Below are positions 18,392-27,148 of a DNA stretch of 64,000 nt, piece after piece; positions within the stretch are counted from its first letter, which is position 1; the number at the start of each line of letters is the position of its first letter. The translations under genes were made by a program, and so were the position numbers. The notes under the pieces are model-generated. The model did not search any database. It was not told where the DNA came from and worked only from the letters and a program-made list of their open reading frames with translations. The stretch is from NCBI RefSeq assembly GCF_021483235.1, contig NZ_JAKEEC010000002.1, positions 1 to 64,000 on the forward strand. Direction: 5' to 3'. Source of the stretch: Arthrobacter alkaliphilus. Its GTDB lineage: Bacteria > Actinomycetota > Actinomycetes > Actinomycetales > Micrococcaceae.

Positions 18392-18471
18392 GGCCAAGGT
18401 GTGTGCTGCGGCCACGACATGTGGCGGGGGCCTCGTGTCGGTTTTGTCACACGGAAGGTTTCAAGCCCCAC

Positions 18472-19038
18472 TCAGGGCTTCCGGTCCATCGCGGCCATCA
18501 TGGCCTGGACCAACGATTCCTGGAGCCAGGTGGTGAAGTTGTAGACGAGGGCCAAGTAGCTTTCCACGTCTTCGGCCTGGGACCAGTCCTGCATGGCATG
18601 GACATGGTCCGCATCCGCTTCGTCGCGGATATCGAGGCGCTCCGCCAGCACTAAACGAACATCGTTGAGGGCCATGGACCAGAACTTCGCCTCTTCCAGA
18701 GTGAGGACGAGCTCGTTTCGGTCCAGGCCCATGGCGGTGGCCCGAAGTGCGCCGATTTTTCCTTCCCGCAGCGAGCGCTCGGTCAGCTGGCGGAACTCGA
18801 GGGACGCGGCGTCGTCATTCTTCATGACGTTCGGCAAAAGCCGCAGAAGGGCGCGATCGGACGGTTCCTTGACGTTCATGTCCAGGCCGATCAGGGCCGT
18901 GAGGGGATCCTCGTTGCTGGACTGCTGCGGCTCCAGCATGGAAATGACATCGTCCAGGAGCCCGCGCAGGAGTTCGCGCTCGGCGGGCTCAAGATAGCCG
19001 GTGATGCCCTTGAGTCCGTATTTGAAAGCCTTAGCCAC
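18472..19038 (-). CDS. DUF2017 protein
   Basis: A 188-residue, largely helical cytoplasmic protein of DUF2017, the invariable neighbour of clpS in actinobacteria (M. tuberculosis Rv1332). The GTG at 19038 overlaps the clpS stop by 8 bases (GTGGCTAA), with AAGGG upstream; starting further upstream would read through clpS in another frame. Its fixed pairing suggests a role with ClpS/ClpC proteolysis, but no function is established. Confidence 0.88.
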   Translation of the reverse strand: MAKAFKYGLKGITGYLEPAERELLRGLLDDVISMLEPQQSSNEDPLTALIGLDMNVKEPSDRALLRLLPNVMKNDDAASLEFRQLTERSLREGKIGALRATAMGLDRNELVLTLEEAKFWSMALNDVRLVLAERLDIRDEADADHVHAMQDWSQAEDVESYLALVYNFTTWLQESLVQAMMAAMDRKP

Positions 19039-19429
19039 GTGCGCCGCCCTTGCGTCCCCGGCCGTCGCCGCCACTGCTTGCCTTTTCAACCGTTGCCCAC
19101 AGACCGTAGCCATGCATGGCAACTGCGTGTTGCTCCACTTGTTCCTTTCCTCCGTGCGCCACGATCGAGCGGCCCTTCTTGTGGACCTCGAGCATGAGTT
19201 TGTTGGATTTGGCCTCGGAATACCCGAAATAGCTTTGGAACACGTAGCTCACGTAGCTCATGAGGTTGACGGGGTCGTTCCAGACCACGAGGTTCCAAGG
19301 GATGTCAGCGGCGCCGAGGAGGTCGGTGGACGACTGCTCCGAGATGTCCGTCCGTTCTTCTCCCTTTAGGCCTGCGTCTGTCACTGTGCAGGTGGCTGCG
19401 TTGGTGCCGGGGGCGACGGTAGTGGTCAT
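19031..19429 (-). CDS. clpS: ATP-dependent Clp protease adaptor ClpS
   Basis: N-end-rule adaptor that delivers substrates to the Clp ATPase. The conserved core WNLVVWNDPVNLMSYVSYVF (residues 45-64) holds the N-degron pocket, followed by KLMLEVHKKGRSIVAHGGKE. At 132 residues it has a longer N-terminal tail than E. coli ClpS and a Gly/Arg-rich end. It heads clpS-DUF2017 and is divergent from pncB. TAGAAT lies 6 bases before its ATG. Confidence 0.96.
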   Translation of the reverse strand: MTTTVAPGTNAATCTVTDAGLKGEERTDISEQSSTDLLGAADIPWNLVVWNDPVNLMSYVSYVFQSYFGYSEAKSNKLMLEVHKKGRSIVAHGGKEQVEQHAVAMHGYGLWATVEKASSGGDGRGRKGGARG

Positions 19430-19435
19430 TTGTCC

Positions 19436-19441
19436 ATTCTA
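19436..19441 (-). promoter_or_regulatory. Leaderless -10 box of clpS
   Basis: TAGAAT on the minus strand, 6 bases before the clpS ATG at 19429. Confidence 0.65.
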
Positions 19442-19505
19442 ATGGGGAGGGAGAGGCGAGACTGTGGCCGGGCTCGAGTGGCTGGGCCCAAAGTGGCGAG
19501 GGGAC

Positions 19506-19511
19506 TAGAGT
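19506..19511 (+). promoter_or_regulatory. Leaderless -10 box of pncB
   Basis: TAGAGT ends 6 bases before the GTG at 19518, in the divergent clpS/pncB promoter region. Confidence 0.6.
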
Positions 19512-19517
19512 GAATCC

Positions 19518-20846
19518 GTGAGCAGATCCGTCGCCTGGGACCACCCCCGCACGTCGTTGTACACCGATCACTACGAGCTGACAATGCTGGAAGCTGCGCT
19601 CCATTCGGGCGCGGCGCACCGGCGCTCGGTCTTTGAGGCCTTCGCCCGCCGCCTGCCCGACGGCCGCCGCTACGGCATCGTCGCCGGGACAGGCCGGTTG
19701 CTTGAGGGAATCAAGGACTTCCGCTTCGGCGATACCGAGCTCGCATTCCTCGATCAGCACAAAGTAGTTGACCGGCAAACATTGGACTTCCTCGCCGACT
19801 ACAAGTTCTCCGGCGACATCTGGGGCTATCCGGAGGGCGAGGCCTACTTCCCGGGCTCCCCCATCCTGATCGTCGAATCCACATTCGCCGAAGCCTGCAT
19901 CCTGGAAACGTACATCTTGTCTGTGCTGAACCATGACACCGCGATTGCTTCGGCTGCTTCCCGGATGACCAGCGCGGCCGGCAACCGGCCGTGCATCGAG
20001 ATGGGCTCCCGGCGCACCCACGAGGAATCCGCGACGGCGGCAGCCCGCGCCGCGGTCATCGCCGGATTCGACAGCACGTCCAACCTTGAGGCAGGGCTGC
20101 GCTACGGGATCAAGACCGTCGGCACGGCCGCCCACTCTTTCACGCTCCTGCACGACACCGAGCGCGACGCTTTCGAAGCCCAAATCGCCGCCTTCGGGCC
20201 CGGAACCACGCTCCTGGTGGACACATACGACGTCGAGGTCGGAGTACGGACCGCTGTGGAACTCGCGGGTGACAAGCTCGGGGCGGTCCGCCTCGACTCG
20301 GGTGACCTCGTCGCCCAAGCCCAATCGGTCCGCGAACTGCTGGACAACCTCGGCAACGTCAACACCCGGATCGTCGTCACCTCGGATCTCGACGAATACG
20401 CGATCGCCGCCCTGCAATCGGCCCCCGTGGATGGGTATGGCGTAGGAACTTCCTTGGTCACAGGATCCGGAGCGCCCACCGCCAGCATGGTCTACAAGCT
20501 TGTCAGCCGGACCAACGATGACGGCGAATTCGTTTCCGTGGCCAAGATTGCCAAAAACAAGGCCAGCGTGGGCGGCCGCAAATACGCCCTGCGCAAGCTC
20601 GACGAAGCCGGCATCGCCACCCAGGAGATCGTGGGCATCGGACACCGGCCGGAAGACGACGGCAACGACCGCCCGCTGCTGCAGCAGTTCATCAAGAACG
20701 GTGAGCTGCTCCCGGGATGGACCGGACACGAGGGCGTGGTCAAGGCCCGGGAACGCCACGCTGCCACCATGGCTGAGCTGCCTCCGGTAGTGCGGAGGCT
20801 GCAGCGCGGCGAGCCGGCAATCCCCACCGTCTATGAGGAGGACTGA
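19518..20846 (+). CDS. pncB: Nicotinate phosphoribosyltransferase
   Basis: Preiss-Handler enzyme that makes nicotinate mononucleotide from nicotinate and PRPP. It has LYTDHYELTMLEAAL at residues 14-28, IEMGSRRTHEESA in the middle, VRLDSGDLVAQA and GVGTSLVTGSGAP near the PRPP site. 442 residues. GTG start with TAGAGT 6 bases upstream. The pncA ATG follows directly after the stop, forming a two-gene nicotinamide salvage operon. Confidence 0.96.
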   Translation: MSRSVAWDHPRTSLYTDHYELTMLEAALHSGAAHRRSVFEAFARRLPDGRRYGIVAGTGRLLEGIKDFRFGDTELAFLDQHKVVDRQTLDFLADYKFSGDIWGYPEGEAYFPGSPILIVESTFAEACILETYILSVLNHDTAIASAASRMTSAAGNRPCIEMGSRRTHEESATAAARAAVIAGFDSTSNLEAGLRYGIKTVGTAAHSFTLLHDTERDAFEAQIAAFGPGTTLLVDTYDVEVGVRTAVELAGDKLGAVRLDSGDLVAQAQSVRELLDNLGNVNTRIVVTSDLDEYAIAALQSAPVDGYGVGTSLVTGSGAPTASMVYKLVSRTNDDGEFVSVAKIAKNKASVGGRKYALRKLDEAGIATQEIVGIGHRPEDDGNDRPLLQQFIKNGELLPGWTGHEGVVKARERHAATMAELPPVVRRLQRGEPAIPTVYEED

Positions 20847-21473
20847 ATGTCCCGTGCCCTGATCATCGTGGATGTCCAGAACGATTTCTGCGAGGGCGGC
20901 TCCCTAGCCGTGGAAGGTGGCGCCGCTACGGCTGCCGCCATCAGCGAATACCTGGACGAGAACCACCAGCACTTCGACCACGTCGTAGCCACGCAGGACT
21001 GGCACGTGGACCCGGGCAGCCATTTTTCGGAGACCCCGGATTTCGTTGACAGCTGGCCGCCGCATTGCCGCGCCGGAAGCAAGGGCGCCGAACTCCACCC
21101 GGATCTCGACGCCGAATACGTCCAGGCGTACTTCCGCAAGGGACAATACACCGCCGCGTACTCGGGCTTCGAAGGAGTCCTGGCTCCCGAGGACGAAGTG
21201 CCCACGGGCGAACTCGCGCCCGGCACCGCCCCCTCGGTCGAACTGGATGAGGACGCCCTGGGCCTCGATGACTGGCTGCAAAGCCACGGAGTCGAAGAAG
21301 TCGTGGTGGTGGGAATCGCGACGGACTACTGCGTCAAGGCCACCGCGCTGGACGCCGTGCAGGCGGGCTACTCCGTGACGGTGATTGGCGACCTCACCGC
21401 CGGAATCGCGGAGAATCTCGACGAGACCTACGCGGAACTGGAAGAGAACGGCGTCGAACTGGGTCAGCCCTAA
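20847..21473 (+). CDS. pncA: Nicotinamidase
   Basis: Isochorismatase-fold amidase that turns nicotinamide into nicotinate for PncB. The catalytic triad is visible as Asp9 (IIVDVQNDF), Lys98 (FRKGQ) and Cys162 (ATDYCVKAT). Metal ligands are Asp51 and His53 in TQDWH, His59 and His73. 208 residues; about 20 more than the mycobacterial enzyme, in the acidic loop at residues 112-138. GAGGAGGACTGA precedes the ATG, which abuts the pncB stop. Confidence 0.95.
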   Translation: MSRALIIVDVQNDFCEGGSLAVEGGAATAAAISEYLDENHQHFDHVVATQDWHVDPGSHFSETPDFVDSWPPHCRAGSKGAELHPDLDAEYVQAYFRKGQYTAAYSGFEGVLAPEDEVPTGELAPGTAPSVELDEDALGLDDWLQSHGVEEVVVVGIATDYCVKATALDAVQAGYSVTVIGDLTAGIAENLDETYAELEENGVELGQP

Positions 21474-21477
21474 GGCC

Positions 21478-21497
21478 GGGAGCCCTCCAGGGCTCCT
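21478..21497. terminator. Terminator between pncA and the helicase gene
   Basis: GGAGCCC and GGGCTCC form a 7-bp stem around TCCA, followed by TCTATTTCC. It sits between the two convergent stop codons and touches that of the helicase gene. Confidence 0.55.
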
Positions 21498-23276
21498 CTA
21501 TTTCCGTCCGATGAACCAATCCTGGAGCTTGCGCAGCCGCGACTGCAATTGCTCCTCGTTCGCCTGTGCGACTGGCGGTCCCCCGCAAATTTCGCGCAAC
21601 TTGTTGTGGACGACGCCGTGCGGGGTACCGGTCCGGGCCGACCAGGCCGCGACGTTCTTCGCGAGCTCATTGCGCAGGTCCATCAGCATGCGGTGGTCCG
21701 GAACCGCGGGGGACGCGGCGGCAGCCAAGGGAGACTGGCGCTTCTTCCTGGACTGCTGGTCATGCTGCCGCTGCCGGAGCAACGTCCCCACTTGTTCGGC
21801 GTCGAGCAGCCCGGGAATGCCGAGGAAATCAAGTTCGTCCTCGGAGCCGATATCGGCACCCGTGCCGAATTCGCCGCCGTCGAACAGCACCCTGTCAAAG
21901 GATGCCTGCGAATCGAGGGCCTCGAATTTGCCCTTCTCCAAGGAGTCCGAGGCCTTCTCTTCCCGGTTTGCCTCGGCCATCAGGTTCTCTTCGGGGTTGA
22001 AGAGTCCGTCCGCATCTTCCTTCTCGGGCCGGTCCAGGGCGTGGTCGCGCTCGGCTTCCATAGAGTTGGCCAAGGCCATGAGGGGCGGCACGGACGGCAA
22101 GAAGACCGACGCCGTCTCGCCGCGTTTGCGGGCGCGGACGAAGCGGCCAACGGCCTGGGCGAAGAACAGCGGCGTGGAGGTGGACGTCGCGTAGACGCCG
22201 ACCGAAAGCCGGGGGACGTCGACGCCTTCGGACACCATCCGGACAGCCACCATCCAGCGCTTGTCGCCGGCGCTGAACTCCTCGATCTTGTGCGAAGCCT
22301 TCGAATCATCGGACAAGATGACCGTGGGCGACTGACCCGTGATCTTCTTGAGCTGGCCGGCGTAGGCGCGGGCGTCGTCGTGATCGGTGGCAATCACCAG
22401 GCCACCTGCGTCAGGAACCGTACGCCGCACTTCGCTGAGGCGCTTGTCGGCGGCAGCAAGGACGGCGGGAATCCATTCCCCGTTGGGGTTCAACGCGGTC
22501 CGCCACGCTTGGGAAGTGATGTCCTTGGTCACGGCGGCCTCTCCGAGGGAAGCCGCCATTTCATCTCCCGCGCTGGTGCGCCAACGCATCTGGCCCGAAT
22601 ACGCCATGAACAGCACCGGCCGGACGACGTGGTCCCTCAGCGCGTTGCCGTAACCGTAGGTGTAGTCCGCTTTCGAGCGGCGGATGCCGTCGCGGTCTTC
22701 GGCGTATTCGACGAAAGGGATGGGCGAGGTGTCTGAGCGGAAAGGCGTTCCTGTGAGGGCCAGGCGCCGGGCAGCGGGATCGAAGGCCTCGCGCAATCCG
22801 TCACCCCAGGACAACGCTTCGCCGCCGTGGTGGATTTCGTCGAGAATGACGAGCGTACGGGCGGCCTCGGTCTTGGCCCGGTGGAGCATGGGCTTGCTGG
22901 CCACCTGCGCATAGGTCACAGCGACGCCGACGAAGCCCCTGCCGTGCTGCCCGTCGGCATTCTTGAAGTTCGGATCGATCGCAATGCCCACCCTGGCTGC
23001 GGCGTCCGCCCACTGTCTCTTCAGGTGGTCGGTGGGGGCGACGATCGTCACACGGTTCACGGTCCCGCTGTCAAGGAGCATCGACGCGATCCGCAGGGCG
23101 AAGGTGGTCTTACCCGCGCCCGGCGTTGCCACCGCGAGAAAATCGCGCGGGCTCGTGTTCAAGTACAGGTCCAGCGCTTCCTGCTGCCAGGCGCGCAACT
23201 TCGGGGCGGTTCCCCAGGCTGCGCGTTCCGGATAGGCCGGAGGCAGCGCGGGGCCGCCGAAGAGCGTTTCAGTCAC
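21498..23276 (-). CDS. DEAD/DEAH-type superfamily 2 helicase
   Basis: A 592-residue ATP-dependent helicase or translocase of the restriction-subunit-like type. Walker A ATPGAGKTTFALRIA, motif II LDEIHHGGE, motif III ALTGTPFRSD and motif VI FFAQAVGRFVRARK are all present. After the second RecA lobe, an acidic segment and a helical end (from about residue 480) are unassigned. GTG at 23276 follows AGGGGGAAACC. Upstream on the same strand is DUF3039, a pairing conserved in actinobacteria. No nuclease or methylase is adjacent, so a restriction system is unlikely. Confidence 0.9.
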   Translation of the reverse strand: MTETLFGGPALPPAYPERAAWGTAPKLRAWQQEALDLYLNTSPRDFLAVATPGAGKTTFALRIASMLLDSGTVNRVTIVAPTDHLKRQWADAAARVGIAIDPNFKNADGQHGRGFVGVAVTYAQVASKPMLHRAKTEAARTLVILDEIHHGGEALSWGDGLREAFDPAARRLALTGTPFRSDTSPIPFVEYAEDRDGIRRSKADYTYGYGNALRDHVVRPVLFMAYSGQMRWRTSAGDEMAASLGEAAVTKDITSQAWRTALNPNGEWIPAVLAAADKRLSEVRRTVPDAGGLVIATDHDDARAYAGQLKKITGQSPTVILSDDSKASHKIEEFSAGDKRWMVAVRMVSEGVDVPRLSVGVYATSTSTPLFFAQAVGRFVRARKRGETASVFLPSVPPLMALANSMEAERDHALDRPEKEDADGLFNPEENLMAEANREEKASDSLEKGKFEALDSQASFDRVLFDGGEFGTGADIGSEDELDFLGIPGLLDAEQVGTLLRQRQHDQQSRKKRQSPLAAAASPAVPDHRMLMDLRNELAKNVAAWSARTGTPHGVVHNKLREICGGPPVAQANEEQLQSRLRKLQDWFIGRK

Positions 23277-23456
23277 GCGGTTTCCCCCTGACCAGCAACG
23301 TTTCCAAGCAAGCCCGCTGCAGCCAGCGAAACCCAAATAACCACAAAAAACACCAATCTGTTCCGGATGCGCCGGTTCGCGCAGGGCAGCAAGCAGGCAG
23401 GGGAAAGCACTCCCCCGCCTACCATCAGGAAATACCCGACTACTGGGGCTTACAGG

Positions 23457-23786
23457 CTACTTGGAACCGCCCGAGCCGCCTTTGTCTCCGCCGTCGTCAC
23501 CGGGGCGCAGCCCTTCATAGATTTCTTTGCACTCGGGGCAGACCGGAAACTTCTGCGGGTCCCGGCCAGGGGTCCACACTTTGCCGCACAGCGCGATCAC
23601 CGGTTCGCCTGTCATGGCGGACTCCATGATCTTTTCCTTGCGGACATAGTGCGAGAAGCGCTCCCGGTCGCCGGGTTCCACTTCCTGGCGCAATTCCTCG
23701 CGCTCAATGGTTGCAGTGGAAGCTCCGGCTCCGGAAAGCTCACGCATGGGATCGTTTTCGAATGGGTCCGGAGGCAGCGTCGTCAT
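23457..23786 (-). CDS. DUF3039 protein
   Basis: A 109-residue small protein matching DUF3039. An FSHYVRKEKI segment is followed by a putative zinc site, ALCGKVW with DPQKFPVCPECKEIY. It ends in a Gly/Asp-rich tail. The ATG at 23786 has TAAGAT 7 bases upstream; an ATG three codons earlier would overlap that box. It lies upstream of the helicase gene on the same strand with 180 bases between. Function unknown. Confidence 0.85.
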   Translation of the reverse strand: MTTLPPDPFENDPMRELSGAGASTATIEREELRQEVEPGDRERFSHYVRKEKIMESAMTGEPVIALCGKVWTPGRDPQKFPVCPECKEIYEGLRPGDDGGDKGGSGGSK

Positions 23787-23793
23787 GCCATCC

Positions 23794-23799
23794 ATCTTA
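23794..23799 (-). promoter_or_regulatory. Near-leaderless -10 box of the DUF3039 gene
   Basis: TAAGAT on the minus strand, 7 bases before the ATG at 23786. Confidence 0.45.
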
Positions 23800-23831
23800 G
23801 CCGCTGCAGCCCAACGATCCGATGCACTGTG

Positions 23832-24614
23832 TCAGATGCCCTGCCATTTCGGCTTGTTGTCATAGGTGTGGCGGTAGTAGTCAGCGAGCTTGAGCGAGGA
23901 CGCCGCGGCCTCATCGACCAGGATGGTGGCGTGCTGGTGCATCTGAAGTATCGATGCCGCGCAGATGGCCGCCACCGGGCCCTCGACAAAGTCCCTGACG
24001 GCCTGGGCTTTCTGCGCCCCCGTGGCTATCAGGACAACATGGCGGGCATCCATGATGGTTCCCAGCCCCTGGGTCACCACGTGGTGCGGCACGTCGTCGA
24101 TGCTCTTGAAGAACCGCGCGTTGTCCTTGCGTGTCTGCTCGATCAGGGTCTTGATCCGGGTCCGGGAGGCGAGCGAGGAGCCGGGCTCGTTGAATCCAAT
24201 ATGGCCGTCGGTGCCCACGCCAAGGAGCTGCAGGTCAACCCCGCCCAGTTCGCGTATGGACTCCTCGTACGCCAGGCAGGCGGCGGGAAGGTCGGCCGCG
24301 GTCCCGTCAGGGCTGTGGACGTTGGCCGGCTCGATATTGACGCGGTCGGTGAATTCGCGGCGGATGACTTCGCGGTACGACTCGGGATGCCCGGGCTCGA
24401 GCCCCACGTATTCGTCCAGGGCGAAAGCATGCGCCTGGCTGAAGTCGAGGCCCTTTTCCTGATGGCGGCGCGCCAGTTCGTCATAGACAGGGAGCGGAGA
24501 GGACCCTGTGGCAAGGCCCAGCACGGCGTTCGGCTTTCGGAGCAGCAGTGCCTCGATGGCATCCGCGGCAAGCGCCCCGATCTGCTTGCTTCCCGGAAGG
24601 ATGACAACTTCCAT
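23832..24614 (-). CDS. nagB: Glucosamine-6-phosphate deaminase
   Basis: Converts glucosamine 6-phosphate to fructose 6-phosphate plus ammonia. The family motifs are LATGSSPLPVYDEL (residues 34-47), FALDEYVGL, LLGVGTDGHIGFNEPGSS and GIMDARHVVLIATG-like VTQGLGTIMDARHVVL. 260 residues matches the family. GAAAGG precedes the ATG at 24614; the reading frame upstream of this is not homologous. It completes a GlcNAc route with nagA at 34692, 10 kb away. Confidence 0.95.
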   Translation of the reverse strand: MEVVILPGSKQIGALAADAIEALLLRKPNAVLGLATGSSPLPVYDELARRHQEKGLDFSQAHAFALDEYVGLEPGHPESYREVIRREFTDRVNIEPANVHSPDGTAADLPAACLAYEESIRELGGVDLQLLGVGTDGHIGFNEPGSSLASRTRIKTLIEQTRKDNARFFKSIDDVPHHVVTQGLGTIMDARHVVLIATGAQKAQAVRDFVEGPVAAICAASILQMHQHATILVDEAAASSLKLADYYRHTYDNKPKWQGI

Positions 24615-24707
24615 CGTCCACGACCTTTCTAGCTGTGTTTCCCGGATCAACTGGTTCAAACTCGAGGTTATCCCATGTCCCACAACATTGCACTGCGGTG
24701 CATGGAA

Positions 24708-26279
24708 TCAGCGGTTGACGCTCAATTGCGCGAAGAGCTCCGGGCCGCGGCGGTCAAGCCACCTGCCGCCAAGCCGTACTCCCGCCACAAACAATGCCAC
24801 CCCAAGAACCGTACCAATTGCCAGATTGATCCAGCCCCACAGCGGATCGCCGGTGACCGACTGGACGATCACCAGGACAAGCTCCGGAAGGACCAGGAGG
24901 AACAGCACTGCCATTCCTCCGAACTGGACCGCCAGGGTCTGGGCAACGTTTCCCGGCGGCTTCTTGAACGGGCTGTCGCCGGGCAACGGCACGGCGGAGG
25001 TGTACCGCGCCGAGACGATGGAAGCCAAACCCAGGCCCGTGAACAGCACGCCGAGGGACAGCCCGGTGAGACCGGGCAGCCAGGCCCATTCGCCGGTCAG
25101 GAAAAATGGCCCGATGGCGAAAATCAATACGACCGGGAGCGCGAACGCCAAGCAAGCCAGTGACCGGCCGAGCCGGTCATCAACGCCGCGGACCCCCGTG
25201 GCCAGGTGCAAGGCGAACGCGGTGCTGTCGTAGGAAACATCCGCGGCAATGGACCATGCCAGGACAAAGGCGGCAATCGGCCCCAGGACCGTCAGCATGA
25301 AGTAGCTTCCGGCCGTACTGGATTGGAACAGGAAAATCACGGGCAACAGCGGGACAACCACCAACGAGGCGGCATACCTCGGATCGCGGATCCAGTAGCT
25401 GAGGGAGCGCGCGGCAACGGCACCAGCGGGAGTTGCCGGCAGAAGTGCGAACAAGCCGAGTTTCCGGCTGCGCTTTCTCGATCCGCCGGAGTATGGCGGA
25501 GTGACGAGCGCCCGCTTGAGCAGGGCACTCCAGGCGGCGGACAACGCGACGATGGTTGCGACGGCGATCAACATCTTCAGGACGGCGGCGGCAACATCAC
25601 CGGACGCCAGGTCACCTCCTAGCGACCAGGATGCTCCGAGCGGAGTCCAGGAGACCGTCCGGGCCAATTCGGGGAGATAGCCCGCGGAACCTGACACTCC
25701 TCTGAAGACGCCGGCCACGATGGGTCCCATCAGGACGAGTGGCACAAAGACCACAATGCTGCTCACGTCCTTGAAACGGCGGGAGGCCGCGAGGCTGGCA
25801 GTCGCCGTCGTAACGACTCTCGACAGGACCACGCAGGTCAGCGCGCCCAGCACGGCGCCCAGCAGTGCGCCGAGCACCGCCGGCACGCTCCGCCACCACG
25901 TTGCCGCCGTGAACAAGGCAACAATAGTGGTCGACAGGCCCGGCAATCCGATGAATCCGGCGAGGGCAAGCCCGCTCAACAGCTGGCGCATGGGGATCAC
26001 CGACGTCGTGAAGCGGGAAGGGTCAAGCGTCATGTCGGCGGCAGAGGCCACCAAGGGGACGATCGCCCAGGCCAGGATCGCGGCGGCCCCGCCGAGGACG
26101 ACGGCGGTGTGGGCCGTCTGGGGGTCGGCCCACCGAAGGGCGACGAGCGCCACCACGAGCGCCACAACGACACCGAGCGCATAGAGCCCGCCGATCGCGA
26201 TTCCCACAAGCTGGCCTGGGCTGCGCCGGAAGCCGTTCAGCAACAGCCGCCATTTCAAGCTCAGAAGGTGCGCAACCAC
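24708..26279 (-). CDS. ABC transporter permease, 12-helix type
   Basis: A 523-residue membrane permease with about 12 hydrophobic helices and no nucleotide-binding domain, coupled to the ATPase gene upstream. The GTG at 26279 lies 19 bases inside the end of the ATPase gene and gives HLLSLKWRLLLNGFRRSPGQ, a plausible cytoplasmic start before the first helix. The substrate of this ABC-2-like exporter is unknown. Confidence 0.85.
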   Translation of the reverse strand: MVAHLLSLKWRLLLNGFRRSPGQLVGIAIGGLYALGVVVALVVALVALRWADPQTAHTAVVLGGAAAILAWAIVPLVASAADMTLDPSRFTTSVIPMRQLLSGLALAGFIGLPGLSTTIVALFTAATWWRSVPAVLGALLGAVLGALTCVVLSRVVTTATASLAASRRFKDVSSIVVFVPLVLMGPIVAGVFRGVSGSAGYLPELARTVSWTPLGASWSLGGDLASGDVAAAVLKMLIAVATIVALSAAWSALLKRALVTPPYSGGSRKRSRKLGLFALLPATPAGAVAARSLSYWIRDPRYAASLVVVPLLPVIFLFQSSTAGSYFMLTVLGPIAAFVLAWSIAADVSYDSTAFALHLATGVRGVDDRLGRSLACLAFALPVVLIFAIGPFFLTGEWAWLPGLTGLSLGVLFTGLGLASIVSARYTSAVPLPGDSPFKKPPGNVAQTLAVQFGGMAVLFLLVLPELVLVIVQSVTGDPLWGWINLAIGTVLGVALFVAGVRLGGRWLDRRGPELFAQLSVNR

Positions 26280-27052
26280 TCCAGGCCCCCTGTCTGGTTT
26301 CCGCCGCCCACCAGTTGCACGAAACGTGCCTCGAGCGTGGCGCCGTCGCGGACCTCGTCGACGGTTCCGGCGGCGAGGACCCTGCCTGCTGCCACAACGG
26401 CTACGTGGTCGCACATGCGCTGGACGAGGTCCATCACGTGGCTCGAGACGATGACCGTCCCTCCCGAGGCTACATAGTTGTCAAGAATTCCCCTGATGTT
26501 GGCTGCCGAGACGGGGTCCACCGACTCAAAGGGTTCGTCCAGCACCAGCAGCCTTGGCGCATGGATGAGCGCCGACGCGAGTGCGATTTTCTTCGTCATG
26601 CCGGCCGAGTAGTCCACCACGAGGGTACCGGCGTCGGCGCTGAGATCCAGCGCGGCCAATAGCTCTCCCACCCTCTGGGCAACGACGCCCCTGTCCATGC
26701 CACGGAGCAAGCCGGCGTAGGTGACGAGCTGTTCACCCGTCAAGCGGTCGAAGAGGCGGACGCCGTCGGGCAGGATGCCCATCAGCCTCTTGGCTTCGAG
26801 CGGTTTCGCCCACACGTCCACGCCGTGGATGTACGCCGTCCCGAAATCCGGACGCAAGAGCCCGGTTGCCATGGACAACGTGGTGGTCTTGCCCGCCCCG
26901 TTGGGACCGACGACGCCGTAGAAGGAGCCCGCCGGGACATCGAGGCTGATGCCATCGACGGCGATTTTGCCGCCGAAGCGTTTCGCCAGCCCGCGCAGGG
27001 CCAAGGCAGGCACCGGGTAAGCGGGAGGGGAACCGGGAAGCACGACACTCAT
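26261..27052 (-). CDS. ABC transporter ATP-binding protein
   Basis: ATPase of the two-gene exporter. Walker A VGPNGAGKTTTL, Q-loop region LMGILPDGVRLFDRLT, a degenerate signature DYSAGMTKKIAL in place of LSGGQ, Walker B LLVLDEPFESVD and the H-loop SSHVMD. 263 residues. The YSAGM signature is shared by a subset of ABC-2 exporter ATPases. TAGGCT lies 6 bases before the ATG. Confidence 0.93.
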   Translation of the reverse strand: MSVVLPGSPPAYPVPALALRGLAKRFGGKIAVDGISLDVPAGSFYGVVGPNGAGKTTTLSMATGLLRPDFGTAYIHGVDVWAKPLEAKRLMGILPDGVRLFDRLTGEQLVTYAGLLRGMDRGVVAQRVGELLAALDLSADAGTLVVDYSAGMTKKIALASALIHAPRLLVLDEPFESVDPVSAANIRGILDNYVASGGTVIVSSHVMDLVQRMCDHVAVVAAGRVLAAGTVDEVRDGATLEARFVQLVGGGNQTGGLEWLRTF

Positions 27053-27058
27053 GGTGCC

Positions 27059-27064
27059 AGCCTA
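27059..27064 (-). promoter_or_regulatory. Leaderless -10 box of the ABC exporter operon
   Basis: TAGGCT on the minus strand, 6 bases before the ATG at 27052. Confidence 0.6.
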
Positions 27065-27079
27065 GCCGTGGGGGCGCTC

Positions 27080-27121
27080 CCGGAAGTCGTCCCGGAGGCG
27101 GAACTACGGGACGACTTCCGG
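27080..27121 (-). terminator. Hairpin after the old yellow enzyme gene
   Basis: A perfect 15-bp inverted repeat (CCGGAAGTCGTCCCG with its complement) around a 12-base loop, 28 bases past the OYE stop and before the ABC promoter. There is no T-tract, so termination or 3'-end protection are both possible. Confidence 0.7.
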
Positions 27122-27148
27122 CACTGCATCATCCCAAAGGACTAGCTC

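Noticed and set aside
17345..18415. Upstream GTG start for murI at 18415
   Set aside because: It adds non-homologous residues and would lie upstream of the TATTCT box.
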